Below, in pieces: positions 17,306 to 25,353 of a stretch of 64,000 bases of DNA (its first letter is position 1; each line of letters begins with the position of its first letter). The DNA is from Magnetospirillum sp. (GTDB lineage Bacteria > Pseudomonadota > Alphaproteobacteria > CACIAM-22H2), in assembly GCA_027532905.1 (NCBI GenBank), contig JAPZUA010000001.1, positions 397,565-461,564 of the forward strand, given 5' to 3'. A program made the position numbers and the translations under genes. The notes below the pieces were generated by a model. That model was not told the origin of the DNA and did no database searches. It was given only the letters and a program-made list of their open reading frames with translations.

Positions 17306-17977
17306 ATGATGTATTCGAAGTCGCGTCGCTATGCGGCCGAGTTTCTCGGCACGGCCTTGCTGCTGGCGATCGTCGTGGGCTCGGGCATCATGGGCGAGCG
17401 TTTGGCGGCCGGCAACAACGCGGTCGCCTTGATCGGCAACACGCTGTCGACGGCCGCCGGTCTCGTGATCCTGATCACTGCGTTCGGGCCCGTGTCGGGT
17501 GCGCATTTCAACCCGGTCGTGACCCTCGTGTTCGCAGCGCGCGGCGAATTTCCGCGCGGCGATGTGCTGGCCTACATCGCCCTGCAGGTTGCAGGTGCGA
17601 TCGCCGGCGTATGGTTGGCACACGCAATGTTCGCCGAGCCGATCCTGCAAGTCTCGCTCAAGCTCCGCGAAGGCCCCGCCCAAGGGTTGGCCGAGGCGGT
17701 CGCAACGTTCGGCCTCATCGCGACGATCCTAGGCGGCTTGCGCTTCAAGCCCGACGCGGTGCCGACCTTGGTCGGGCTCTACATCGCCTCGGCCTATTGG
17801 TTCACGGCCTCGACGTCCTTCGCCAACCCGGCCGTGACGGTGGCGCGTTCGCTCAGCGACAGTTTCGCCGGCATTGCGCCAGCCTCCGCACCTGTGTTCA
17901 TTGTCGGACAGCTCGTCGGGGCCGGCGCGGCCGTGGCGTTTTTCGGCTGGCTCTATGGGAAATCCGAAAGAGACTGA
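17306..17977 (+). CDS. aqpS: Aquaglyceroporin of the arsenic cluster (AqpS-like)
   Basis: A 223-residue MIP-family channel with six membrane helices. The two pore half-helices carry NPV (residues 69-71, HFNPVVT) and NPA (174-176, FANPAVT), followed by the selectivity-filter Arg181. In rhizobial arsenic operons AqpS replaces ArsB: it lets arsenite formed by ArsC, and methylarsenicals, leave the cell down their gradient. Its position between two arsC genes supports this role. The NPV variant of the first motif is seen in such arsenic-associated channels. A second in-frame ATG at 17309 is equally possible. Confidence 0.88.
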   Translation: MMYSKSRRYAAEFLGTALLLAIVVGSGIMGERLAAGNNAVALIGNTLSTAAGLVILITAFGPVSGAHFNPVVTLVFAARGEFPRGDVLAYIALQVAGAIAGVWLAHAMFAEPILQVSLKLREGPAQGLAEAVATFGLIATILGGLRFKPDAVPTLVGLYIASAYWFTASTSFANPAVTVARSLSDSFAGIAPASAPVFIVGQLVGAGAAVAFFGWLYGKSERD

Positions 17978-17978
17978 G

Positions 17979-18413
17979 ATGTCCGACGCCTTCCCCGTCA
18001 CGATCTACCACAACCCCGCCTGCGGCACGTCGCGCAACGCCCTCGCAATGATCCGCGAGGTCGGCTATACGCCGACGGTGATCGAATATCTCAAAACCGG
18101 CTGGACGCGCGCGCAACTGGGCGAGCTTTTGGCCGCCCTCGCCCTTGCACCGCGCGACATTCTGCGCGCCAAGGGCACGCCGGCGGAAGAACTCGGCTTG
18201 CTCGAAGCTTCGGCAAGCGACGCGCAGATAATCGACGCGATGCTCGTCCATCCGATCCTGGTCAACCGACCGATCGTCGTGACCAAGATGGGTGCACGCC
18301 TTGCGCGGCCCTCGGAGGTCGTGTTCGAAATTCTCGACAAGCGCCCGGCGGAATTCCGCAAGGAAGACGGCGAGGTCGTGCGCGCGCGCGCACCAGCGGG
18401 CGGCAAAAATTGA
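17979..18413 (+). CDS. arsC: Arsenate reductase, glutaredoxin/glutathione type
   Basis: A 144-residue ArsC of the thioredoxin-fold R773 type, unrelated to the phosphatase-type enzyme upstream. The catalytic Cys15 lies in NPACGTSRNALAMI. The conserved arginines that hold arsenate are visible in NRPIVVTKMGARLARPSE. These enzymes use glutathione and glutaredoxin. The ATG directly follows the aquaporin stop, with GAAAGAGA as a plausible ribosome-binding site. The 3' end overlaps the MFS gene by TTGA. Confidence 0.9.
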   Translation: MSDAFPVTIYHNPACGTSRNALAMIREVGYTPTVIEYLKTGWTRAQLGELLAALALAPRDILRAKGTPAEELGLLEASASDAQIIDAMLVHPILVNRPIVVTKMGARLARPSEVVFEILDKRPAEFRKEDGEVVRARAPAGGKN

Positions 18414-19609
18414 GTTCCGAGAAGCGTCTCTGGCTAGCCGTTCTGGCGTTGGGCGTAACCCAAGTCGTCGGCTACGGCACGCTCTACTATGCGTATTCGA
18501 TCCTTGCCGCGTCGGTCGCCGCCGATTTCGGCGTCGCCCAATCGGCAATGTTCGGCGCGTTTTCGGCCGGCATGCTGGCGGGCGGGCTCGCGGCACCGCG
18601 CCTGGGTGCTCTCATGGACCGGCTGGGTGCGCCGCGCGTGATGGCGTTCGGCAGCCTTGCCGCTGCGGCCGCCTTGGCGGGCTTGGCATTCGCGCCGAAT
18701 TTCCCGGTCTTCGCGGTTCTCGTGGTCGCAACCGAAATCGTTGCGGTCGCAGTCTGCTACGATGCAGCGTTCGCCACGCTCGTGCTGTTTGGCGGTGCCA
18801 AAGCGCGCGGGGCGATCACGCGGCTCACGCTGATTGCGGGCTTCGCCTCGACGCTGTTCTGGCCGCTCACCGGGGCGCTTGACGCAAGCTTCGGCTGGCG
18901 TACCACCTTTCTGGTTTTCGCTGGATTGCATGTCGCCGTGGCCTTGCCGCTGCATCTGTGGCTCGCGGCCCAAGCGAAAAACGAAGCGGCTGCAAGCAGC
19001 GCGAAAGCTCCGGCGGCACCCGCCGCCGCACAGTTGCGCCCGCAGGACGAACGCTTTGCGTTCTGGGCCGTGGGTGCGAGCTTCGCGCTGAGCGGCATGG
19101 TCATTGCGGCAATGGGCGTGCACATGGTGCCCGTGCTGAGCGCCATGGGCCTCGGTGCATCGGCCTATGTCGTGTCGATGCTGATGGGGCCAACGCAAGT
19201 CGCGATCCGGCTCACCGACGCGCTGTTTTGGCGCAGCCTGCATCCGCTGCAGGTCGCGACGATTTCGGGCCTCGCCTTGCCGCTGTCGGTCGTGGCCTTG
19301 ATGCTGCCGATCGAAGGGCTGATCGCAGGGGCGTTGTTCGCAGCCGCCACGGGCGTGGGCCAGGGCCTGTCGAGCATCGTGCGCGGCACGGTTCCGTTGG
19401 CGCTGTTCGGCAGTGCTGGCTATGCCGCACGCCTCGGGCGGCTTGCCGCTGTGCGCACGGTGCTGAGCGCAAGCGCCCCGTTCCTGTTTGCGCTGGGAAT
19501 GCAGGAGGCGGGTCTTACGACGACACTGTGGATTGCGTTTGCGATTGGCGTTGTAGCGCTGCTTCCGCTTTTGATGCTGATGACGCGCCTCAAACGCAGC
19601 GCGGCCTAA
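18410..19609 (+). CDS. MFS transporter of the arsenic cluster (ArsK-like exporter)
   Basis: A 399-residue, 12-helix major-facilitator protein that starts at TTG (18410-18412) overlapping the arsC stop as TTGA. The N-terminus (ALGVTQVVGYGTLYYAYS) resembles MFS proteins found in alphaproteobacterial ars operons, including ArsK, which exports As(III), Sb(III) and trivalent organoarsenicals in Agrobacterium. A hydrophilic Ala-rich linker separates the two six-helix halves (about residues 185-205). Membership of the operon is firm. ArsK rather than ArsJ or another MFS drug exporter is an inference; ArsJ would normally be paired with a GAPDH gene, which is absent here. Confidence 0.7.
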   Translation: MSSEKRLWLAVLALGVTQVVGYGTLYYAYSILAASVAADFGVAQSAMFGAFSAGMLAGGLAAPRLGALMDRLGAPRVMAFGSLAAAAALAGLAFAPNFPVFAVLVVATEIVAVAVCYDAAFATLVLFGGAKARGAITRLTLIAGFASTLFWPLTGALDASFGWRTTFLVFAGLHVAVALPLHLWLAAQAKNEAAASSAKAPAAPAAAQLRPQDERFAFWAVGASFALSGMVIAAMGVHMVPVLSAMGLGASAYVVSMLMGPTQVAIRLTDALFWRSLHPLQVATISGLALPLSVVALMLPIEGLIAGALFAAATGVGQGLSSIVRGTVPLALFGSAGYAARLGRLAAVRTVLSASAPFLFALGMQEAGLTTTLWIAFAIGVVALLPLLMLMTRLKRSAA

Positions 19610-19709
19610 TCGTTTCCTGCGTCGGCGCCACACCGTCTTTGCCGCCCTGGACGCGCAGCACGGCGCGGAAATTGGCGAGGTCAGCCAACATGCGCTGGAT
19701 CGTCGCCAT
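19590..19709 (-). CDS. Possible 39-residue small protein
   Basis: A short ATG-started frame in the gap after the MFS gene, 33 bp downstream of the conserved small gene on the same strand. The product begins MATIQRMLADLANFRAVLR, amphipathic and protein-like. Its 3' end overlaps the end of the convergent MFS gene by 20 bp. The ribosome-binding site is weak. I do not recognise a family; it may simply fill the gap by chance. Confidence 0.25.
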   Translation of the reverse strand: MATIQRMLADLANFRAVLRVQGGKDGVAPTQETIRPRCV

Positions 19710-19742
19710 CTTCTATTCCGTCCGGATTGGGTTTCCGAAAGC

Positions 19743-20048
19743 CTAGCGCGGCTGGTCCTCCGCCAGCAATGCAGCTGCGATTTCCGCCCATTCGGCATCG
19801 AGCGCGCTGGTCGCGACGGGCTTGCCTGCGCGCCGGTACCAGTAGCGCGCATTGCCAAGATCGCCTTCTACACGATGCAGGTGTGCATGCACCCAATCGT
19901 GGCGCGTCTCGCCTTCGTCCTGCTGCACGAGCGCATGGGCGGCGTCCCAGTCGCCTTTCTTCAGGTGCCACAGCGCCAGCACCGGCCGCGCCAAGCCCGG
20001 CGGCGGTTGTGCCCGCTTGACGGATGCCAAAAACGCCGAGAATTCCAC
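19743..20048 (-). CDS. Conserved small protein of unknown function
   Basis: A 101-residue soluble helical protein. The block [20 protein letters not shown] followed by YWYRRAGKP is characteristic of a conserved hypothetical family of proteobacteria that resembles one or two tetratricopeptide-type helix pairs. The GTG at 20048 is chosen because AGAGGTGG lies just upstream. Upstream in-frame codons to 20108 would add 20 basic residues of doubtful value. No function is known to me. The gene stands alone between the arsenic cluster and the sensor kinase pair. Confidence 0.6.
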   Translation of the reverse strand: MEFSAFLASVKRAQPPPGLARPVLALWHLKKGDWDAAHALVQQDEGETRHDWVHAHLHRVEGDLGNARYWYRRAGKPVATSALDAEWAEIAAALLAEDQPR

Positions 20049-20322
20049 TGTCCACCTCTGCCGCGATGCGCCTAATGCCGCCACCAACCTTAAAGCCTTT
20101 TGTCGCATCTCGGGATCGCAATACGCGCGCCTCGACTCGGTTTTTGCTGGATCTGCTCAAGCAGATGGGCTTCGACGCATTGGCGCGAATGCGCGAAATT
20201 CTGCGCATCGGCCGAGAGCGACCGACGCCTAAACGGGGGAAAACGGCCCAATCAGCGCCTTGTCAAAGACCCGGACGGGCCTATAATTCGCGCCAATCCG
20301 TCAGTTGCAGGAGCCCCCCGGA

Positions 20323-20919
20323 ATGTCGCTAAAAGACACAGCCTTGATCATGGTCGGATACCAGAACGACTATTTCGCCAAGGACGGCATCCTGCGCGGC
20401 GTGGTCGAAGAGCCGGGCCGCGTCGACAGCGTGCTGGCCGCGACCGTCGATCTGCTGACGCGCCTGCGCGACACCGAAATCACCATCGTCTCGACGCCGA
20501 TCGTTCTGAAGCCGGACTATCGCGCCCTTGCAAGCCCGGTCGGCATCCTGAATGCGATCAAGGAGTCGGGCGCATTCGCGATCGGCAGCACGGGTGCGCA
20601 GGTGGTACCCGCGATCAAGCCCTTCGAAGACCGCATCATCACGCTGTCGGGCAAAATCGGCTTCAACGGCTTCGTGAACACCGAACTCGACGAGATCCTG
20701 AAGCAGCGCGGCATCAAGAACGTGTGGCTCGCGGGGATGGTCACGTCGCTGTGCATCGATTCGACCGGGCGTGCCGCCTACGAGCGCGGCTACAACGTCT
20801 CGGTCCTCAAGGACTGCACCTCGGCCCGCACCGCGGTCGAACAGGATTTCTTCTGCACGACGGTCTTCCCGCTCTACGGCAGCGTGATCGTCGGGTCGGA
20901 ACTGAAGATAGCGGCTTGA
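20323..20919 (+). CDS. Isochorismatase-like cysteine hydrolase homologue lacking the catalytic Asp
   Basis: A 198-residue isochorismatase-fold protein. Typical members carry an Asp-Lys-Cys triad. Here Lys111 (SGKIGFNGF) and Cys144 (MVTSLCIDSTGRAAY) are present. The first Asp, normally in a V-I-D-x-Q-N-D motif, is replaced by Gly12 (MVGYQNDYF), while Asp16 remains. The protein may be inactive, use another acid, or serve as a ligand sensor. GCAGGAG precedes the ATG. It overlaps the downstream hybrid kinase by TTGA, so the two are translationally coupled and probably work together. Confidence 0.8.
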   Translation: MSLKDTALIMVGYQNDYFAKDGILRGVVEEPGRVDSVLAATVDLLTRLRDTEITIVSTPIVLKPDYRALASPVGILNAIKESGAFAIGSTGAQVVPAIKPFEDRIITLSGKIGFNGFVNTELDEILKQRGIKNVWLAGMVTSLCIDSTGRAAYERGYNVSVLKDCTSARTAVEQDFFCTTVFPLYGSVIVGSELKIAA

Positions 20920-22889
20920 GCGAAAGCCCGCACGACGGGGATACCGAACGCCTGGATCTTCAGGTCCAGGCGACCAACCGTCTCATCGAAGCGCTGGCGG
21001 CAAGCGAACAGACGATGCGCCGCCGCATCGAGCTGATCAGCGACGTCGTATTCGAGCTCGACCAGGACGAACGCATCGTGTTCGTGAACCGCGCCTGGAC
21101 GAGCGTCGTCGGCGGAGCGCCGGAAGCGGCCCTCGGCAAGCGGCTTGGCGAATTTCTGGTCGAGCCCGACGCGTGGCACATCGACGCGATCGTGGCCGCC
21201 GATCCGAGCGCGGCGCGAAGCACAAACGCACGGGCCTTGAAACGCGCGGACGGCGCCCTTGCCTGGGTCGAGATCTCGCTCACGCGCTTGGCGCCGACCG
21301 GCTATCTCGGCACGCTGCACGACGTCACGCGCCAGCGCGCCTACCAGAAGGAACTCGAGCAGCTTTCCCTCGTCGCGAACAACACCGACAATTTCGTTAT
21401 CATCGCCGACGCACAAGGCCACTGCGAATGGGTCAATCCGGCCTTCACCGCGCGCACCGGCTTCACCCTCGAGGAGATGCTCGGCAAACGGCCGGGCCAC
21501 GTGCTGCAGGGGCCCGGCACTGATCCGGGCGTGGTCGCCGAGATCGCGATCGCCTTGCGCGAGAACCGCTCGGTTTCGACCGAGATCCTGAACTACACCA
21601 AACGCGGCGAACCTTACTGGACGATGGTCCATATCAACCCGATCGTCGGGGCCGACGGCACGCTGCAGCGCTTCGTTTCGGTGCAGACCGAAACCACGCG
21701 CCTGCGCGCGATCCAGCACGAGCTCGAAGCCGCGAAAGCCGCGGCCGAAGCGGCGAGCCGCGACAAATCGCTGCTGCTGGCCAATGTGAGCCACGAGCTG
21801 CGCACCCCGATGACCGGCGTGCTCGGCATCGCCGAGCTGCTGCTGGCGACCGACCTCGTGCCGCAGCAGCGCCGCTACGTCGAGGTCATGCAATCGTCCG
21901 GCAATCTTCTGCTGCGCGTCATCAACGACGTGCTCGAGTTTTCGCGCATCGAGGAAGGGCGCATCGAAATCGAAGTGAAACCTTTCGATCTCGCCGCCGC
22001 GATCGCGGGCGTTGTCGACATTCTCGCCCCCATGTTCCGGGAAAGGGGCCTCGCTTTCGACGTGCGCCTGCCGCCCGAGGGCCTGCCGAAACTGGTGGGC
22101 GACGCAGCGCGTTTCCAGCAGATCCTCTACAATATTCTCGGCAACGCGCTCAAATTCACGCAAGAGGGTTCGGTCACGCTGGCGGTCGAATGTGCGCCGA
22201 CCGCGACGGGGGCCACAAACGTGCTCGTGTGGGTGCGCGACACTGGCGGCGGCATCGCACCGACCAAGCTCGAGAGCATCTTCCGCCCCTTCGAGCAGGC
22301 GGACAAAAGTGTGGCCCAGCGCTTCGGCGGCTTCGGGCTCGGCCTGTGGATCTGCAAGCGCCTGGTCGAGCGCATGGGCGGCGAGATTTCGGCGACAAGC
22401 GTGCTCAAGCGCGGATCGGAATTCTTTTTTTCGCTGCCGCTGCAATTGGCCGAAGCCGGATCTGCGGGCGAACGTATCCCCTCAGGGACGCACACGGCCG
22501 CCGCTGCGCTCGACATTCTTCTGGCCGACGACAGCGACGTCAACCGCCTCGTCATCAAGAGCGTGCTCGAAAAGGAGGGCCATCGCGTCGTCGAGGTGAC
22601 CGACGGCGCGCAAGCCGTCGAACGCGTCCAAACGGCGGCGTTTGACGTGGTGCTGATGGACATCCAGATGCCGGTCATGGACGGGCTGACGGCTGCTGAA
22701 AAAATCCGGGCACTCGGCGGTGGCCTGGCGCGCATGCCGATTTTTGCGCTGACGGCGGACATCGTCAGCGAACGGCGCGAAGCCTATCTCAATGGCGGCT
22801 TCGACATGGTGCTGGCCAAGCCTATCGACTGGACTTTGCTCAAACAGGCCCTGCGCTCAGTGCCGCCCGGCATCGGCCGCGCGCCTTAG
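20916..22889 (+). CDS. PAS-domain hybrid sensor histidine kinase with receiver
   Basis: A 657-residue cytoplasmic hybrid kinase without membrane segments, read from a TTG (20916) that overlaps the previous stop as TTGA. Order of domains: N-terminal helix (15-40), PAS 1 (40-140), PAS/PAC 2 (150-265, VLQGPGTDP), coiled linker, HisKA with phospho-acceptor His293 (NVSHELRTPMTG), HATPase with N-box Asn410 and DTGGG at 442-446, receiver with Asp582 (LMDIQMP), Thr613 and Lys635. There is no DNA-binding output, so it should pass phosphate on to an unlinked Hpt or regulator. Its signal may involve the isochorismatase-like partner. PAS 2 lacks the LOV cysteine motif. Confidence 0.92.
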   Translation: MSESPHDGDTERLDLQVQATNRLIEALAASEQTMRRRIELISDVVFELDQDERIVFVNRAWTSVVGGAPEAALGKRLGEFLVEPDAWHIDAIVAADPSAARSTNARALKRADGALAWVEISLTRLAPTGYLGTLHDVTRQRAYQKELEQLSLVANNTDNFVIIADAQGHCEWVNPAFTARTGFTLEEMLGKRPGHVLQGPGTDPGVVAEIAIALRENRSVSTEILNYTKRGEPYWTMVHINPIVGADGTLQRFVSVQTETTRLRAIQHELEAAKAAAEAASRDKSLLLANVSHELRTPMTGVLGIAELLLATDLVPQQRRYVEVMQSSGNLLLRVINDVLEFSRIEEGRIEIEVKPFDLAAAIAGVVDILAPMFRERGLAFDVRLPPEGLPKLVGDAARFQQILYNILGNALKFTQEGSVTLAVECAPTATGATNVLVWVRDTGGGIAPTKLESIFRPFEQADKSVAQRFGGFGLGLWICKRLVERMGGEISATSVLKRGSEFFFSLPLQLAEAGSAGERIPSGTHTAAAALDILLADDSDVNRLVIKSVLEKEGHRVVEVTDGAQAVERVQTAAFDVVLMDIQMPVMDGLTAAEKIRALGGGLARMPIFALTADIVSERREAYLNGGFDMVLAKPIDWTLLKQALRSVPPGIGRAP

Positions 22890-22891
22890 TA

Positions 22892-23434
22892 CTAGCGAAC
22901 GAAACAGGCGAGCCGCACGCGCAGTTCGATCGCGCGCGCCCGCAGATTGCGCAGGAAAGTCTTGGAACGGCGCAAGGCGTTGCGCAGACCGCCATGCGCC
23001 ATGACCGACAGATAGATCCAACGCCGCCAGCCGAGCACGCGATCATGGAGGCGCTTGTACCAGGCGATCGACAGAAGTTTGGGTTCGGCGATCGCGTGCA
23101 GCCGCAATATCACGGCCATGCCGAATATCTTGGCGGCGACAAGTACGGTCGCACCCGCCAGCAACCGTCCCGAAGCGATCCAATAGAGCGCTGCGAGCTT
23201 GACCGGCTCCAGCAGCAGCATCGGCACGGCGAGCACGCAGAGTGCGCCGTGCGGCGGCAGTGCTGCAATCAAGCGCTCCGCGCGCTGCCACAAGCGCAGC
23301 TTCGCAAGCCCCGCCAGCACGGGAGCCACGAGAAAACGCGCGAGGTCTTCGGTGGCGAAATAGAGCAGCCCCAGCAGAAAGCCCAACCCGCGCAGGATGC
23401 GCCCGATCGCCGCCCCCATTTGCGCCGCCGCCAT
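22892..23434 (-). CDS. Conserved membrane protein of unknown function
   Basis: A 180-residue protein, from the ATG at 23434 preceded by GGTGGAG. Two long hydrophobic stretches are visible (about residues 12-40, and 60-110 as GALCVLAVPMLLLEPVKLAA then GATVLVAAKIFGMAVIL). The C-terminal third is very basic and amphipathic (RRSKTFLRNLRARAIELRVR). This architecture occurs in uncharacterised alphaproteobacterial membrane proteins. It converges on the kinase gene with only 2 bp between the stops and is divergent from the transglutaminase-like gene. No function can be assigned. Confidence 0.65.
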   Translation of the reverse strand: MAAAQMGAAIGRILRGLGFLLGLLYFATEDLARFLVAPVLAGLAKLRLWQRAERLIAALPPHGALCVLAVPMLLLEPVKLAALYWIASGRLLAGATVLVAAKIFGMAVILRLHAIAEPKLLSIAWYKRLHDRVLGWRRWIYLSVMAHGGLRNALRRSKTFLRNLRARAIELRVRLACFVR

Positions 23435-23505
23435 TTTCTCCACCTTGTCCGATTGATCGCCGCGCAGCCGAAATAAAGCGTAGGATGGCATGGATTGGAG
23501 GTCCC

Positions 23506-24309
23506 GTGCAGATCCGCCTCGGCTACGACATCGCCTACGAATGCGCGCAGGCGACACCGCTCCTGCTGATGCTGCGTGTGCATCCGTCGTTGGCGGGCGA
23601 TCTCGTGGTGCCGGATTTCATCGCAACCATTCCGGCCGTCCCTCTCCAGACCTATCTCGACGGCTTCGGCAATCTGTGCACGCGGTTGACGGCACCCCAA
23701 GGAACGTTCCGCATGACGGCCGATGCGACGATCGCGTGCGCCGGCGAAGCGGACGCAGTAGCCCCCTTTGCGGCCGAGATACCGGTCCCGGATCTGCCGG
23801 CCGAGTTGCTCGTGTTCCTGCTCGGCAGCCGCTATTGCGAAACCGACAAGCTCTCCGAGATCGCCTGGGGGCTGTTCGGCCCGGTTGCGCCCGGCTGGTC
23901 GCGCGTGCAGGCGATCTGCGATTTCGTGCACGACCATATTCGCTTCGACTACATGCAGGCGCGCGCCACGAAATCGGCGTTCGACGTGTACGGCGAGCGC
24001 ACGGGCGTGTGCCGCGACTTCGCGCATCTGGCGGTCGCACTGTGCCGCTGCATGAACATCCCCGCGCGCTACTGCACGGGCTATCTCGGCGACATCGGCG
24101 TGCCGCGCGATCCCGCCCCGATGGATTTCAGCGCGTGGTTCGAAGTCTATCTCGGGCACCGCTGGTACGTTTTCGACGCGCGCTACAACCGTCCGCGCAT
24201 CGGCCGCGTGCTGATCGGCCGCGGCCGCGACGCCGCCGACGTGCCCTTGTCGAACAGTTTCGGCACGACCGTACTGAAGGCGTTTTTCGTGCGCTCGGAC
24301 GAGATCTGA
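23506..24309 (+). CDS. Transglutaminase-like (TGL superfamily) protein
   Basis: A 267-residue protein, from a GTG preceded by GGAGG at five-base spacing. Residues 1-100 form the N-terminal beta domain of bacterial transglutaminase-like proteins. The catalytic core has Cys169 (RTGVCRDFAHLA) and Asp224 (YVFDARYN). The usual His of the HAW motif is Ser209 here (MDFSAWFEVYLG), with His218 nearby. Several bacterial relatives also lack that His as far as I recall, so this may be a subfamily feature. Such proteins are thought to act as proteases or amidases. Its own substrate is unknown and there is no operon partner. Confidence 0.82.
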   Translation: MQIRLGYDIAYECAQATPLLLMLRVHPSLAGDLVVPDFIATIPAVPLQTYLDGFGNLCTRLTAPQGTFRMTADATIACAGEADAVAPFAAEIPVPDLPAELLVFLLGSRYCETDKLSEIAWGLFGPVAPGWSRVQAICDFVHDHIRFDYMQARATKSAFDVYGERTGVCRDFAHLAVALCRCMNIPARYCTGYLGDIGVPRDPAPMDFSAWFEVYLGHRWYVFDARYNRPRIGRVLIGRGRDAADVPLSNSFGTTVLKAFFVRSDEI

Positions 24310-24406
24310 ATTGAAAATATCGGCGCCGCTGTCGAGTACCCGACAAGATTGTAGGGTGCGGCCGGTGCCGTCGCGCCCGTCTTTTGTGGGCAAACAGCCG
24401 ATCGAT

Positions 24407-24423
24407 GCCGGGTCGTGCCCGGC
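24407..24423. terminator. Short GC hairpin between convergent genes
   Basis: GCCGGG (24407-24412) and CCCGGC (24418-24423) flank a five-base loop in the 125-bp gap between the transglutaminase-like gene and bluB, which converge here. There is no T-run on either side, so it is at best a weak bidirectional terminator. Confidence 0.3.
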
Positions 24424-24434
24424 TGCGTCGGTGC

Positions 24435-25082
24435 CTAAACCTCGCTGACGAAGCGGGCAAAATCGGCACGCGCTTGCCAGCCATGGCGCTCCAGTTCCGG
24501 GTCCAGATGCGCCTCTTCCGGCCAGCCGACGCACAGATAGGCGACCAGCCGCCAAGCGGGCGGCACGCCGAGCGCTTGCGCCACGTCCTCGGGCTCGAGA
24601 ATGGAGACCCAACCGACGCCGATGCCGCGCGCACGTGCCGCGAGCCAAAACGTATGGATCGCGAGCACGACGGAATGGACGACCGTCTCGGGCATCGTGC
24701 CGCGCCCCAACCCGTGGCCCGCCGCCGGATCGGGATCGGCGAACACGGCAAGCTGCACCGGTGCGCGATCAAGGCCCGACAATTTGAGACGCGCATAAAG
24801 CTCGGCCTGCGGCCCTTCATACGCGTCGAGCGCGCGGCGATTGCAGGCAGCAAAATTCGTCTGCACGGCCGCCCGTGCGGCCAGGCTTTTGACTTTCACG
24901 AAGCGCCAAGGCTGGCAGTTCCCGACCGACGGTGCCCGGCAGGCGATCGCAAGCAATTCGTCCACGCGCGCGTCTTCGAGGGGCACCTCGCGGAACCGCC
25001 GCACATCGCGCCGCCACGCGAACAAATCGTCGAGGCGCGCGCAAAAAGCCGCGTCGAAAGTGGGGAGCGATTGGAAATCCAT
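24435..25082 (-). CDS. bluB: 5,6-dimethylbenzimidazole synthase
   Basis: BluB is a flavin-destroying nitroreductase-fold enzyme that converts FMNH2 and O2 into 5,6-dimethylbenzimidazole, the lower ligand of vitamin B12. It has 215 residues from the ATG at 25082. Characteristic stretches are FAWRRDVRRFREVPL (phosphate binding) near residue 21, CRAPSVGNCQPWRF near 48, and GIGVGWVSILEPEDVA near 150. An in-frame extension to 25286 has no family similarity. The gene is single, with no other cobalamin genes in view, and I could not see a B12 box in the 270 bp upstream. Confidence 0.9.
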   Translation of the reverse strand: MDFQSLPTFDAAFCARLDDLFAWRRDVRRFREVPLEDARVDELLAIACRAPSVGNCQPWRFVKVKSLAARAAVQTNFAACNRRALDAYEGPQAELYARLKLSGLDRAPVQLAVFADPDPAAGHGLGRGTMPETVVHSVVLAIHTFWLAARARGIGVGWVSILEPEDVAQALGVPPAWRLVAYLCVGWPEEAHLDPELERHGWQARADFARFVSEV

Positions 25083-25353
25083 GCCGCATCTTGCGTCGCT
25101 TCGCGTGCAAACGCCAGGGATCGGGATCGGTTCCGCCGACAGCCGCGCTCTGAATCTGATCCGTGCGAAATGGCGTCCCGCAATCGACATCGGCGCAGGC
25201 CGTTGGCGAGAGGTCGACTCGAATGTCCGCAATCCCGCGCCAGAGGATTCTTTCAAATGACTTTGATGACATGTATCACATTGCATTCATCGAGCCGAGG
25301 CAGGTCCGAGCGCTTCTTCTTTTCGCAACGAATTTCCAGATCAGGCCCGACCT

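Noticed and set aside
25083-25353. Possible cobalamin riboswitch upstream of bluB
   Set aside because: I looked for a B12-box-like sequence and the long conserved fold in the 271-bp leader and saw neither. bluB can be uncontrolled by B12.
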